Shown: positions 1 through 9,776, counted from the first letter of the stretch. The stretch: DNA of 64,000 nucleotides from Hyaloperonospora brassicae (GCA_947650285.1 CANTFL010001465.1:1-64000); one strand, 5' to 3'. A program made the numbers and translations. Notes: generated from the sequence alone by a model not told the origin.

Positions 1-316
1 TAGAATAACCCGTACTCAGCGTACACTATTTCTAACGCTTTGAGGAAGCTCAAAGCCCAAGTCTTAGGTGTTAAGTATTTTTAACTCTGTTTATATTTTG
101 TCTTTTAAAATCATCCTAAGTACGAATGGTTCCCTTGGACTCATGGGAACCACTCAATCTACGTGTCTATATCTTACTGGCTAATAATGGTACTGAGCCC
201 ATTAAACCAGCTAAAATATACGACGTGCTACTTTCGCTACTTCGAAAGTAACACCCCTACTTAAGTAACATGTAAACTTAATCGAAACTACTTATGTAAC
301 GGGGTGGCCCATTACA
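1..316 (-). repeat. 3' LTR of the young Gypsy element (truncated by window edge)
   Basis: Identical base for base to 7360-7675. On the plus strand it ends in CCCATTACA, so on the element strand it begins TGTAATGGG, the usual TG...CA form. It contains several short hairpins, such as CTTTGAG/CTCAAAG near 39-57, an 8-9 bp pair around 129-152 and ACTTTCG/CGAAAGT near 230-250. Confidence 0.97.
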
Positions 317-330
317 TCACCCCCTTCTCA
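317..330 (-). other. Polypurine tract of the young Gypsy element
   Basis: Read on the element strand this is TGAGAAGGGGGTGA, a purine-rich tract immediately upstream of the 3' LTR, where plus-strand DNA synthesis is primed in LTR retrotransposons. The position directly against the LTR edge supports the LTR boundary at 316. Confidence 0.85.
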
Positions 331-392
331 AGACAGCACTCACCAACCGTGAGTGCTCAACCGCAAGACTTTAACGACTCACAAGCCGAACG

Positions 393-1772
393 ATGACTGA
401 AGACGCAGACGCCAACAAAACAGCACTCCCGCGCACAATCAGCGGGAGTTTGGTCGACCGCGTGATGGATCAGCACCTGATCCCTTGGGCGCTGTATGAC
501 TTGTCCGGAGCTCGGTCTCCGGACTCTCTCGAAACGATGCAGGACTACTTCCGTCGTTTCCGTGGGTTGCGCGGAAAGAGACTTGATGGAATCTCATACG
601 AGTCACTCCAACGGTCATGGTGTGCGTTCATCCGGCGGTGGAACCGGATGCATGAAGACGGAAGGAACTTTCAGCAGTGGCTGGCCCATCGCGAAGATAT
701 CCACGCCGATCATTCCATCGGTGTACTGCGCGAGAAGATCTGTGAAAACGCCTGGAACGTAGATCGACTTTGCTACGTTCACGTGCACGAATCTTGTTAC
801 TCCTGTGACTCGGTGCCTCGTCCAACTCGCGAAGCTTGGAAACGACACGTCGCTGAGTATCCACTCAGCGATTATGAACAGCTCTGGATAGGACGGTACG
901 AGCGCAGCTTGGTGGAGCGCAAGACTGCGGTTAATCGTGGCGCGTCACGCTGGCGACACCACTCGCGTTCTCGAGGTCGTGGTGCCGTGCAATCGCCACG
1001 ACGTTCTCGTTCGCGTGATCGTCGCGATACACGCTCTTCGCAACGTTCTCGTCGTCGCTCTTCATCTTGTCGTCGTGGTGAAACGTCACCACGACGTTCT
1101 CGCAATCGCTCTCGGTCTCGTAGTCGTGGTGACACTTCACCACGACACCGTCGTCGTGCATCTCGTTCTCGCTCACCGCGAGAACACACAGGTCGTCGAC
1201 CAAGTCTACACCAAGCGTGTGCAGGGACTCGTAAGCCCGAACGAGGTCCGGAACGTCTCGAAGAAGCGAAGAGCGCGGTTCCCACGTATCCTGCTCGGGT
1301 GGAAACCCGAGCCAACGTACACGATACTTGCGCGCGGTTGGAACCGCGCGCTCATGGTGTCGCGACGATGTCGTTTCACGACGAGGGTCCTCGTGACCCA
1401 GTAAACGCTCCACAATCCAGCGCTTCTGGCCTTCCGCGTCCACAAGCGGTGGTGGACCCTCACGATGGTACTGCTGGCGTCCTGGTTGCCCAGGACGATG
1501 TAGATGCGGCTGTGAACAAGGCTGTCGATGCCCAGCTGGAGGCTGAAGCTGCCCTTGACCGAGCTGCGCGGGCTGAGAGAACAGCGAACGAGATTCGACA
1601 GTCGAACCGCGAGCTGCTTGAACGGATGCGGAACCTGGAACGCCAGGTTCTTGGGCACGCGCAGGCTGGGACGCAGCCGCGTCCGATGTCGCTGGTGCGT
1701 CGAGCAAGGCGAGAGGGAAGGTCGACCTATGAGCCTTTGACTCCGAGGACGGAGCCAACCCGTGAAGCGTAG
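393..1772 (+). CDS. Antisense ORF inside the Gypsy element: Arg/Ser-rich, coiled-coil protein of unknown function
   Basis: A 459-codon ORF with an ATG 77 bp inside the 3' LTR, running against gag-pol. Residues 1-180 look like real protein: rich in Trp, Tyr and Cys, with segments such as IPWALYDLSG and CYVHVHESCYSCDS. Residues about 185-275 are an Arg/Ser-dipeptide region resembling SR splicing proteins. Residues about 365-420 form a heptad-rich coiled coil. The first 180 codons (393-930) lie beyond the sense pol ORF; the rest overlaps it. The coiled coil is opposite the low-complexity integrase-chromodomain linker, and the chromodomain is opposite a featureless part of this ORF. Antisense ORFs are known from some plant Gypsy elements. 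I recognise no family. It could be a chance by-product of biased composition, but the N-terminal half argues against that. Confidence 0.6.
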   Translation: MTEDADANKTALPRTISGSLVDRVMDQHLIPWALYDLSGARSPDSLETMQDYFRRFRGLRGKRLDGISYESLQRSWCAFIRRWNRMHEDGRNFQQWLAHREDIHADHSIGVLREKICENAWNVDRLCYVHVHESCYSCDSVPRPTREAWKRHVAEYPLSDYEQLWIGRYERSLVERKTAVNRGASRWRHHSRSRGRGAVQSPRRSRSRDRRDTRSSQRSRRRSSSCRRGETSPRRSRNRSRSRSRGDTSPRHRRRASRSRSPREHTGRRPSLHQACAGTRKPERGPERLEEAKSAVPTYPARVETRANVHDTCARLEPRAHGVATMSFHDEGPRDPVNAPQSSASGLPRPQAVVDPHDGTAGVLVAQDDVDAAVNKAVDAQLEAEAALDRAARAERTANEIRQSNRELLERMRNLERQVLGHAQAGTQPRPMSLVRRARREGRSTYEPLTPRTEPTREA

Positions 1773-2327
1773 CTGGACGGTACTCCTTGAGCCGCCCGAC
1801 GTAAAACGTCGGGTGAAGTCGCAGTGACGAAGGGATGGCCAGTGTGTATGCGTCGCCGATTGCCTTGAGTACCGTGAATGGTCCGATGAAACGTGGCGCG
1901 AGTTTGCTCGCGCCTAGATTGGTTACTGCTGAATCTCGTAGGCCTTCGGTAGATAACAATACACGATCACCTTTCTTGAATGTACTCGTGTTCTTTCTTC
2001 CACGTTTGTCTGCATTCGCTTTCTGTTTATCCACTGCAGATCGAAGAGTATCGCGTACAAACCTCGTGATGGCTTGACGTTGGAGTATAAACTCTGACAC
2101 AGCCATGTCATCAATTGGTCGCGCCGATTCAATCGGCGCGTAGTTAGCTTTAGGGTTTCGCATACTCGAAGAAGGGTCGATCAGCGTCTGTGTAGTCCAT
2201 TGAGCTATCGGGGACGCCACGTCACGTGGCGTCGAAACAGAAGACTTCGCCTTGGAATGGTTGACAACATTCGCGCTCAGAATACCGTGAGCTTCACTCG
2301 ATCGTTGTTTATCGTTATCACCCCCCC
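931..2327 (-). CDS. Pol C-terminal part: integrase C-terminus, GPY/F-like module and chromodomain
   Basis: This continues pol in a different frame after the G7 run at 2321-2327. In order it shows the integrase C-terminal helix ([16 protein letters not shown]), the basic segment NADKRGRKN, the module GDRVLLST...[12 protein letters not shown]...[12 protein letters not shown], a low-complexity linker, and a chromodomain at about 1222-1422 (RWIVERLLG ... [18 protein letters not shown]). The chromodomain probably guides integration to marked chromatin. After it comes a tail of roughly 17-residue His/Asp/Glu-rich repeats, whose antisense reading is the Arg/Ser region of the opposite ORF. The preceding pol ORF stops 3 nt after the G run; a run of six G would make the frame continuous, so this is either a recent frameshift or an assembly error. 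Confidence 0.9.
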
Positions 2328-5191
2328 GCCAGAGTGGAGCCACGAAGAGCCGTGGGTTGACCCACGGCAAGAAGGGTAGGTACACGAGGATGACGGGCCG
2401 AATTTGCAAAAAATGGCGTCAACCCCGTTGACGCGTGAACCGCGTTGTTGAGTGCAAACTCCGCGAGTGGCAAAAACGCACTCCAACTTGTAAAGGACGT
2501 TGCGTAACTTCGAAGAACATCTTCGAGGACCCGATTAACTCTCTCTGTTTGCCCATCCGTTTCCGGATGGGCTGCTGTCGACATTTGCAGCTTTGTGCCA
2601 AGCAACTCGAACAATGACGTCCAAAAAGCAGATGTAAAACGAGGATCACGGTCCGAGACAATGTTGTCTGGAAGACCGTGATGGCGAAACACAGTGTCAA
2701 TGAAGTGCACCGCGGTCTCAGCCGCGGTGATCGTTGCATGAACAGGCACCAGATGTGTCATCTTGCTGAATCTGTCGACAAAGACCAGAATACCCGATCG
2801 GTTTTGGCCATCTGGTGCAAGCCCGAAGATAAAATCCATTGAGACTGAGCTCCAAGCCTCAGCTGCAATTGGCAGGGGTCGCAGGGGTGCCTGCGACGAT
2901 GGTGATGGCTTCACGCGCTGACATACTTCGCAGGTGCGAACCCAGTTGCGAACCCACTTGTACATGTGGGGCCAGAAGAAGTCGCGCGAGACAGCCGCGA
3001 ATGTCTTTTCGCGGCCCAGATGACCGCCAATTGGGGCATCATGGTACTCGTGGATGATACGAGCACGCAAATCCAAGTCATTCGCAATCACAGTTCGAGG
3101 CGCATCGAATTTGTCGATGCTATATAACAGCAAATCACCGTCCATACTGTATCGTTGAATGTGATCACGCTTCGTTCGCGAAAGAGCTCCCAGTGCAGCA
3201 TCGCTGGGAGCGCGCAGATAGGCAATAATGTCCGCATAATCTGGATCGTTCGCGTAAGCCGCGACAATTTCATCGAAAAGGCATAACTCGGGTGTGACCC
3301 GAGTTAGATTCAACGACACACACGTCGCACATCGATCGTCTTCATCGTCGTCGTCAGTTGCCTGACGACTCAGTGCCATACGAGGATCGTAATCTGGGCG
3401 TCGTGACAGTGCGTCAGCAAGAATGTTGGTCTTGCCTGGCTTGTAGTGCACGACGAAGTTGTACTCGGAGAAGAAAGAGAGCCACCGTGCCATCCGCTGT
3501 GACAGGTGTGGGCTCTTCATTGCTGTCCGCAGCGATGCATGATCAGTATACAGGGCGAACGTGCGTTCGCCCAGTAGGTGGACACGAAACTTGATGAGTG
3601 CGTAGCGCATCGCTAGCAGTTCCTTATCGTGAACCGGATAGTTCTTCTCTGCCGGCTTCATCTGTCGTGACTGATAGCTCACGACTCGTTCACGGCCCTC
3701 GTGATCGAACTGCATGAGGGCGCAACCAATTGCAAAGTCACTTGCATCACACACCACGTGAAACGGTTTGGTGTCGTCAGGGAGTATCAACACTGGCGCC
3801 GACGCCAGGCTTTTCTTCACTGCGTCAAAGGCTGCTTGATGTTCGGGACGCCACGACCACGTGGCGTCTTTCTTCAGAAGTGACGACAGGGGCTGTATAG
3901 AACCGGCGTAATCCTTTGTGTACTTATGCAAGTAATTAGCTAGACCGAGCCATTGACGTAACTCCGTAGGGTTCTTGGGTGTGGGCCAAGAACAGATTGA
4001 CGACACCTTCTCTGGATCGGCTCGAACACCCGATTTACTCACGTAGCAGCCCAGCACCGGAATCTCCGGTGCACAGAATACACACTTCTTCAAGTTTGCA
4101 TATAACTTGTTATCTCGCATGACTTGAAACACCTGCTTCAGGTGTTGAAGGTGAACTTGGACAGCACTGAGATTGCCCTCAGCGCGACTGTGGACAAAGA
4201 TGTCATCGAAGTAGCTAGGAGCAAAGTCTCGAAGCGGTCTCAACACTTGAGATACCATGCGATTGAAAGTGGCTGGTGCGTTCTTCAATCCTTGTGGCAT
4301 CACCAGCCACTCCCAAAGCATACCACTCGGGGTGCTCACCGCAGTGAGTGGTATGTCACTCTGTCGCATCAAGATCTGGTAGAAGCCATCGGTCAGATCG
4401 ATGGCGCTGAAGATGACGCTACCTGACATGGAGTTTAGAACCATGTCTTTCCTGGGGATAGGCGTTTGGGCAGGAATAGTGGCATCGTTGAGCTTGTTAA
4501 ACGCATGCACTATACGCCAGCCTCCCGTAGCCTTCTTCACGCAGAAGGTTGGACTCGAATGGGGAGAGACACTCTCACGCACATGACCGGCCTTGCGACG
4601 ACCTTCGAAGAATGCATCAATAGCCTCGACTTGGTCTCGAGGCAACGGCCACTGTCGTGTCACACAATATTTCGATCCTGGCACGAGATCAATCTCGTGC
4701 CGCACGCCACGATCGGCAGGGAGTTCGGCCGGAATCTTGTCCGGGAACACGTCGGCGTACTCTCGAGCAATGTCGTAAACAGGGTTACCAGACTCGCGCA
4801 GAGCCTCCCAAGATTGCGACGCAAATCTTTCTTCGCGCGCTGATTTCTTTTCAGCGCTTCGAGGGCGCGTCATTAGCTCCTCATTCGGCTCATGAGTCAC
4901 CTCGTTGGTGACCAGACATACTTGTTCCACCGTGCCTCCCTTGAGGTCGCGTAGAAAATGCTTCCAGGAGAGTCCTGGAAGGCTCGTAATAGACGACGCG
5001 TCGCGAGGTGGACTCGCGACCTCAATGTATTGGCGCCTTTGTGGACTCCCGTCCACGTACACAATAGCGTGAACACATTCCAACGCTGAGTTCTCGTAGC
5101 TTGCGTCCCCATCGTGCCTCGAGTCCATGCTCGAAGCTGGCGAACCGCAGTCAGGTGTTAAATCTGCACCCCCTCTAGACGCTGGATGTCC
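2318..5191 (-). CDS. pol: Pol main part: reverse transcriptase, RNase H and integrase core
   Basis: The frame is open from 5191; the first ATG is at 5128 and gives 936 codons. RT motifs include [13 protein letters not shown], the fingers/palm segment [17 protein letters not shown] and the catalytic box YFDD. RNase H follows ([32 protein letters not shown]). The integrase has an HHCC zinc domain (HEYHDA...CEVCQR) and the DDE core: [15 protein letters not shown] and [10 protein letters not shown]. All catalytic acidic residues are present, so the enzyme looks competent up to the frame break at 2321-2327. Its frame is -1 relative to the protease ORF, with a 34-nt overlap (5158-5191). The same -1 relation occurs in the older copy, so it is probably the native layout. 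Confidence 0.95.
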   Translation of the reverse strand, partial: GHPASRGGADLTPDCGSPASSMDSRHDGDASYENSALECVHAIVYVDGSPQRRQYIEVASPPRDASSITSLPGLSWKHFLRDLKGGTVEQVCLVTNEVTHEPNEELMTRPRSAEKKSAREERFASQSWEALRESGNPVYDIAREYADVFPDKIPAELPADRGVRHEIDLVPGSKYCVTRQWPLPRDQVEAIDAFFEGRRKAGHVRESVSPHSSPTFCVKKATGGWRIVHAFNKLNDATIPAQTPIPRKDMVLNSMSGSVIFSAIDLTDGFYQILMRQSDIPLTAVSTPSGMLWEWLVMPQGLKNAPATFNRMVSQVLRPLRDFAPSYFDDIFVHSRAEGNLSAVQVHLQHLKQVFQVMRDNKLYANLKKCVFCAPEIPVLGCYVSKSGVRADPEKVSSICSWPTPKNPTELRQWLGLANYLHKYTKDYAGSIQPLSSLLKKDATWSWRPEHQAAFDAVKKSLASAPVLILPDDTKPFHVVCDASDFAIGCALMQFDHEGRERVVSYQSRQMKPAEKNYPVHDKELLAMRYALIKFRVHLLGERTFALYTDHASLRTAMKSPHLSQRMARWLSFFSEYNFVVHYKPGKTNILADALSRRPDYDPRMALSRQATDDDDEDDRCATCVSLNLTRVTPELCLFDEIVAAYANDPDYADIIAYLRAPSDAALGALSRTKRDHIQRYSMDGDLLLYSIDKFDAPRTVIANDLDLRARIIHEYHDAPIGGHLGREKTFAAVSRDFFWPHMYKWVRNWVRTCEVCQRVKPSPSSQAPLRPLPIAAEAWSSVSMDFIFGLAPDGQNRSGILVFVDRFSKMTHLVPVHATITAAETAVHFIDTVFRHHGLPDNIVSDRDPRFTSAFWTSLFELLGTKLQMSTAAHPETDGQTERVNRVLEDVLRSYATSFTSWSAFLPLAEFALNNAVHASTGLTPFFANSARHPRVPTLLAVGQPTALRGSTLAGG

Positions 5192-6288
5192 TCATCCAGG
5201 ACGTCGAAATCGCGCGACGGGAGTATTCCATACTCGTCCGTCGACGCATGATGCGGGAGCCCCTGCTCTACCGCAACAAACTCGTGTGGGAGCCCCTGCT
5301 CGACCACGACTTGCTCATGTGGGAAACTCTGTTCGACCACAGTAGGCGATGATGGGAACCCCTGTTCGACCATCATGTTCGCCTGTGGGTACTCTTGTCC
5401 ATCCACGTCACACTCGGTGGCGAGCCCCTGCTCGGCCACGTCTTGCCCTTGTGGGAGCCTCTGCTCGACCACAATGGGTACAGGTGGGAACACCTGTTCG
5501 TGTTCGACCACTGCTCTCTCGTGCGGGAACCGCTGTTCGACCGCGTCGTCGTTGCGCGGGAGCCACTGCTCGTCCGCGTCGTCATTACGTGGGAGCCACT
5601 GCTCGTCCACGTCGGACTCCTCGCTGCAAAGCGAGGAGGCATCATCACTCGTGCGTAGGGGCACGGAACAAGCGGTACAGAGAGGGCCATCGCTCACTCT
5701 GTGTACCGCCGGTGTCGTGGATGTACGATCCACGACTGTAACGTTCGGCCAATCACTTGGAGACACCAAGTGATGGGTGAACACTTCGCTGACGTCGAAC
5801 GTGCTTCGGCGTCTCACCGATCTGGCTAACCAGTCGATCTGGGGCTTGTATCGTGCCAACCATGGCATGCCCAGGATGCAATCGAATGCATATTTCATCT
5901 CAATCACCAAGAAATTGTCGTTGCTGCGAAAGCCGTCAAACGTGTACGGCAACGACACTTCGCGCCGCGATACGCGGCGTGGTTTCCCGTCAGCGAGCTT
6001 GACAACAACTTGGCCAGGTCCCTCGTGGACCTGGATGCTGGGTGGCAGCATTGACACGCAAGATTCACGGAAGAAATTGTTTGTCGCTCCTGAGTCCAGG
6101 AGCGCTCGTAGGGGTCGCCGGATACCGGCGACATGTAGATTAACAATAATCAGGCGTGAATCACCACTCGTAGTGGTGGCATTTGACCGTGCACGCAGCA
6201 CAGATGGGCTGGGAGGTCGGGCTGCCACCGGTGGACCCGGACCTCTCTTCAAACCAGTAGGGCGCCCTGCACCTACTGGTCTCGTCCG
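5158..6288 (-). CDS. Aspartic protease (retropepsin) with a long repeat linker
   Basis: It is read after a -1 slip from gag and has no ATG near its start; the frame is open from the slippery site at 6288-6294. The retropepsin core has [14 protein letters not shown] with the DSGA active site, the flap-like segment after it, and [11 protein letters not shown], the usual second half of retrotransposon proteases. After the protease comes a low-complexity linker at about 5225-5610, made of roughly a dozen repeats of about ten residues around V-E-Q-x-L/F-P. It ends in TAA at 5158-5160, inside the open pol frame. I see no canonical slippery heptamer in the pro/pol overlap; the nearest feature is a G5 run at about 5169-5173. 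Confidence 0.88.
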   Translation of the reverse strand, partial: RTRPVGAGRPTGLKRGPGPPVAARPPSPSVLRARSNATTTSGDSRLIIVNLHVAGIRRPLRALLDSGATNNFFRESCVSMLPPSIQVHEGPGQVVVKLADGKPRRVSRREVSLPYTFDGFRSNDNFLVIEMKYAFDCILGMPWLARYKPQIDWLARSVRRRSTFDVSEVFTHHLVSPSDWPNVTVVDRTSTTPAVHRVSDGPLCTACSVPLRTSDDASSLCSEESDVDEQWLPRNDDADEQWLPRNDDAVEQRFPHERAVVEHEQVFPPVPIVVEQRLPQGQDVAEQGLATECDVDGQEYPQANMMVEQGFPSSPTVVEQSFPHEQVVVEQGLPHEFVAVEQGLPHHASTDEYGILPSRDFDVLDEDIQRLEGVQI

Positions 6289-6294
6289 TTTTTT
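6253..6294 (-). promoter_or_regulatory. Predicted -1 programmed ribosomal frameshift signal between gag and pro
   Basis: In the gag frame the codons read CCA AAA AAC, giving the canonical heptamer A AAA AAC at 6288-6294. Seven nt downstream a 9-bp perfect stem begins (ACCAGTAGG at 6272-6280 pairing with CCTACTGGT at 6253-6261), with a 10-nt loop. Slippage by -1 joins gag to the protease frame; normal decoding ends at TAG 6273-6275, inside the hairpin. The older copy keeps the A run, the same 7-nt spacer and the stem. Confidence 0.85.
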
Positions 6295-7322
6295 GGACGA
6301 CTGATCGGAGCACCTCCCTCATGATGGGTGTCCGACGCATGCACCGACATCGGTGCTGGCGCGCGGCACTCAGCCGCGCGATGTCCCGGCTTTCGGCATC
6401 GAAAGCAGATCATCTGACGTCCGCCTCGGACGTCGCCCTTGTAGGCTGTAGCGCGTCGTCGGTCACCCGACGACTCAATTGCATCGATCTCCATAGGTTC
6501 CGGGCCCGCTGATCTGACAGCGGTAACAACTGAAGGCTTGGTATAGGCCTTGGTGACTCTGAAATCCTCACGGAGAGCGATAGCGAAAGCCTCCTCCAAC
6601 GTGGCAGGCTCTGCTCGTTCCAGCGAGAGGCGAGTCTGCCCTTCACGCATGCCATCGACAAACACGTTCACTTGTGTATACATGTCCATGGGATGCGTGA
6701 CAATACAAGATGCCAGATGTCGAGCCATCTGCACGTAGTCGCGCATGGACATCTTACCCTGTCGCAGGGACAGGAACCTTGAACGCACCAACTTCTCTTC
6801 CTGGGGCGGCTCGAAGGCGAGTCGAAGGTCACTCTGGATGGCTTCCAGAGTGGGGAACGCAAACTCGTCAACAACGAGTTTTCCCAAGGCCCACTCCTTG
6901 GCTTTCCCAGTGAGACGGGAAAGAAGGAAATTGACCTTCGCTTGAGGAGCCTCGAGAAGTCTCGAGGCGATAGCGATGTCGACCTCTCGAAACCAACGAG
7001 ACAACGACAAGCGTTCTTTTCCTTCGCCAGAATAGGCGGAGGTCTCCATCTTCACGGCATCGTTCCGTGAAGTCCGCGAGGGAGTTAAACCTCGCCGATG
7101 GAATTCGGCGAGCTCGCGAGCCATGTAGTCGTGTATGGCGAGACGCTGTTCATCAGGAGTCGCTGATCTCATCAGCGACACAACAAATGCCTCTCCCGAT
7201 ATCGCCGCGAGGCGATTTAGGGCATCCCACTCAACACCAGTGAGATGGGGAAAAGTCGCGTGCTCCAGACTCACGTCTGGAGCGTCAAAGTACGACGAAT
7301 CGCTCATCCCAAACTCGGGCAT
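6273..7322 (-). CDS. gag: Gag (capsid/nucleocapsid) of the young Gypsy element
   Basis: 349 codons from ATG 7320-7322. It forms the virus-like particle that packages the element RNA. The middle holds the retrotransposon Gag capsid fold: the segment [13 protein letters not shown], then [34 protein letters not shown] and [14 protein letters not shown] are typical. The C-terminus has a CCHC zinc knuckle, [14 protein letters not shown] (CX2CX4HX4C), for RNA binding. The frame is intact. Most translation should end at TAG 6273; a fraction should slip into pro at the A AAA AAC site 12 nt upstream of that stop. Confidence 0.95.
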   Translation of the reverse strand: MPEFGMSDSSYFDAPDVSLEHATFPHLTGVEWDALNRLAAISGEAFVVSLMRSATPDEQRLAIHDYMARELAEFHRRGLTPSRTSRNDAVKMETSAYSGEGKERLSLSRWFREVDIAIASRLLEAPQAKVNFLLSRLTGKAKEWALGKLVVDEFAFPTLEAIQSDLRLAFEPPQEEKLVRSRFLSLRQGKMSMRDYVQMARHLASCIVTHPMDMYTQVNVFVDGMREGQTRLSLERAEPATLEEAFAIALREDFRVTKAYTKPSVVTAVRSAGPEPMEIDAIESSGDRRRATAYKGDVRGGRQMICFRCRKPGHRAAECRAPAPMSVHASDTHHEGGAPISRPKNGRDQ

Positions 7323-7330
7323 GGGAAGGA

Positions 7331-7348
7331 CTACTAAGTGCTACCAGG
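7331..7348 (-). other. Primer-binding site of the young Gypsy element
   Basis: Directly inside the 5' LTR the element strand reads CC then TGGTAGCACTTAGTAG. It starts with TGG, complementary to a tRNA CCA end. The same site occurs in three other places: 10909-10925, about 39289-39305 and about 62071-62082, with small changes. I could not assign the primer tRNA. Confidence 0.75.
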
Positions 7349-7675
7349 TGTAACGGGGCTAGAATAACCCGTACTCAGCGTACACTATTTCTAACGCTTT
7401 GAGGAAGCTCAAAGCCCAAGTCTTAGGTGTTAAGTATTTTTAACTCTGTTTATATTTTGTCTTTTAAAATCATCCTAAGTACGAATGGTTCCCTTGGACT
7501 CATGGGAACCACTCAATCTACGTGTCTATATCTTACTGGCTAATAATGGTACTGAGCCCATTAAACCAGCTAAAATATACGACGTGCTACTTTCGCTACT
7601 TCGAAAGTAACACCCCTACTTAAGTAACATGTAAACTTAATCGAAACTACTTATGTAACGGGGTGGCCCATTACA
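7349..7675 (-). repeat. 5' LTR of the young Gypsy element (327 bp)
   Basis: It runs from TGTAACGGGG at 7349 to CCCATTACA at 7675 on the plus strand. Over the 316 bp visible in both, it is identical to the left LTR. It should hold the element promoter and the R/U5 region. The outer flank (7676 on) is RNase H sequence of an older Gypsy copy. Confidence 0.97.
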
Positions 7676-9150
7676 ACGCGCTCTGCGCCGTCTGTGTCAT
7701 ACTGCATCAACGCTCAGCCGATTGCAAAATCGCTAGCGTCACATACCACATGAAAAGGTCTGTCCTAATTTGCAATCGCCAAGATGGGCGATTACATCAA
7801 GCTTTTCTTAATGATTATAAATTAACGCTGACAGTCATCGTTCCATGACCACTTCACATTTTTATTGAGTAAACAAGAAAGATGCACGGTCATCTCGGTG
7901 TAGTTGAGCGAGTACTTGTGTAAGTACGTCGCTAAGCCAAGGAACTTCCTTAGTCCCTTGACATCGACTGGCACTGGCCAGTCAATGATCGCCTTGATCT
8001 TTTTGGGATCAGGGCGTACGCCGTGTTTACCCACGATGCACCCAAGAAGTGGTATTTAGCTTGCCGCGAATATACACTTCTTGAGGTTTGCGTACAACTT
8101 ATGCTTGCACATAAGTTGAAGGACTTGACGGACGTGAGTTCTATGAACTTCAACGTCCGCCTTTCCGTCCATAGTCTGGCTATGGACGAACACATCGTCG
8201 AAGTAACTCGGTGCAAAATCACGCACCGGTCTCAACAGATTTGTAACACATCTGTTGAAAGCAGCAGGGGCATTGCTCAGCCCCTGTGGCATCACTAGCC
8301 ACTCCCACAGCATACCGCTGGGGGTGCTCACTGCTGTGTACGGGATGTCCCATTCACGCATGAGGATCTGATAGAATCCATCCATCAGATCCATGGACGA
8401 AAAGATGGTACTTTTTGACATACCATCTAAATGACGTCCTTCCTCGGTATCGGCGTCTGAGCCGGTACCGTTGCAGCATTCAAATTGTTGAATTCGTGCA
8501 CTATCCGCCATCCTCCTGTGGTCTTTCGCACACAGAAGGTCAGATAGCTGTGAGGGGATGATGATTGCCTCACATGGCCCGCTGCTAAGCGATCGGCAAA
8601 GAACTTGTCGATCGCTAGTACTTTGTTCACGATGCAGTGGCCACTGCTTCATGACACAGTACTTCGAGTCCGGTTTGAGCTCGATCTCGTGTCGAGTGCT
8701 TTGTCCTTAGGCAACTCGCAAGGTACGGATTCAGGGAATACGTACCTTGAATTCGATCAAATCCTTGTACAAAGGATTTGCCTGAAGTGACTCCCAGGAT
8801 TGAAACGTGTATCGCTCAATCTGAGTCTTCTCATCGAGGACACTTTCGTCCATCGATGAACTGCTGAGAACCTGTTCGTTCTCAGCAAATACTGTGGCTG
8901 ACCGAATATCGGTCATATACTCATCCTCCGCGACGAGTACACAGATCTGCTTGACTTTTCCACTGCATAGATCACGCAAGAACCGTTTCGGTTCTAGCGT
9001 CGGCAATTGAGTTATCTCCGAAGTTAACTTCGGAGGCACAACCAGATCAAGCGCGTAAGCGCCTACATTTGATCCATCCTTAACCAAGACATTCAGTGTC
9101 TCGATTACCTTCTGGAAAGTCACATCCAAGGGTCCAGAAGAGCTTTCTCC
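7676..9150 (-). pseudogene. Degraded pol (RT and start of RNase H) of the older Gypsy copy
   Basis: Broken into pieces in more than one frame. 8731-9129 covers the region before RT. 8056-8652 holds [33 protein letters not shown] and the catalytic YFDD. 7822-8034 holds the palm/connection segment FLGLATYLHKY. The end at 7676 is RNase H sequence cut by the young insertion. The first pol piece is in the -1 frame relative to the protease, as in the young copy. Confidence 0.88.
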
Positions 9151-9776
9151 ACAATGTAGTGATCGTCTACATTGTGTTCTTGTACAGTCGTGCTAACGAC
9201 CGTACCACGAGTGAGGCCATTGCACTCGCTCGTAGTACACCCACGTAATTTTGACGTTTTCAAAACATTCTCCAGATCGTCATCTGAGGAACAAGTATCA
9301 GGTATCGTAACTGATCGATGCTGCCAGATCACCCTTGGCTCGTATCTCCTGAGACAAGGTAGTCCTAGGATGACATCAAACTTGTCATCCAGGTCGAGTA
9401 CGATGAAATCGTCATCGTACTGTTCGCCTTTTAACGTGTAGTGAATTCCGACTACACGTTTCTTCACAGTGATCGATGCGTCTGTCGCTAGGCGCACCGT
9501 CATTCTCGTTGGAGGGATCTACCGCTCCACGAAGTTAGAACTTCCTGCCTCTAGCGACTGGCGACGAACAAATTTGTTTGACGCCTCACAGTCAACTATG
9601 GCGCGAAGTGACAAGTCCTTTGTCACTTCCAATATCAAGGTGATGAGGGACACCTCATCACCAGGTGCAGAGACACACAGAAATTGTGTGTCGGGAGCAA
9701 CCTTCTTCAAGATATTTGCAAATTCTCTTGATGTTGCTGGATCAGTAGGGCGCTCCTCCCCTACTGACCCCGACCA
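9120..9776 (-). pseudogene. Degraded protease of the older Gypsy copy
   Basis: Two stretches in one frame (9519-9710 and 9120-9503), separated by a stop. The active site has decayed from DSGA to DCEA (IVDCEASNKFV), and the second half keeps VILGLPCLRRYEP. Its frame is the one reached by a -1 slip at the A-run at 9777-9782, agreeing with the intact copy. Confidence 0.8.

Larger units (their letters stand above)
1..7675 (-). mobile_element. Young Ty3/Gypsy chromovirus-type LTR retrotransposon, nearly complete
   Basis: The element runs on the minus strand: 5' LTR 7349-7675, primer-binding site 7331-7348, gag, pro, pol (RT, RNase H, integrase, chromodomain), polypurine tract 317-330, 3' LTR 1-316. 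The RT-RNaseH-integrase order and the chromodomain place it in Ty3/Gypsy chromoviruses. The two LTRs are identical over all 316 bp visible in both, so insertion was recent. About 11 bp of the left LTR and the left target duplication lie outside the window. The right end abuts the RNase H region of an older relative, so this copy inserted into another Gypsy element. Gag, pro and pol occupy three different frames. One further break in pol lies at a run of seven G. It also carries a long ORF on the opposite strand (393-1772). Confidence 0.95.

Noticed and set aside
872..1404. Other open frames over the Gypsy 3' region in additional phases
   Set aside because: Repeat-driven composition keeps several frames open; only the chromodomain frame and the long antisense frame have independent support.
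5158..5191. Pro/pol -1 shift as a simple one-base deletion in the G5 run
   Set aside because: The older copy has the same -1 relation at a different sequence, so a single recent indel is a poorer explanation; not fully excluded.
5349..5773. Plus-strand repeat ORFs in the pro linker (Pro/Arg- and Ser/Cys-rich)
   Set aside because: They are mirror readings of the VEQ-x-LP repeats on the coding strand, with only repeat-derived composition.
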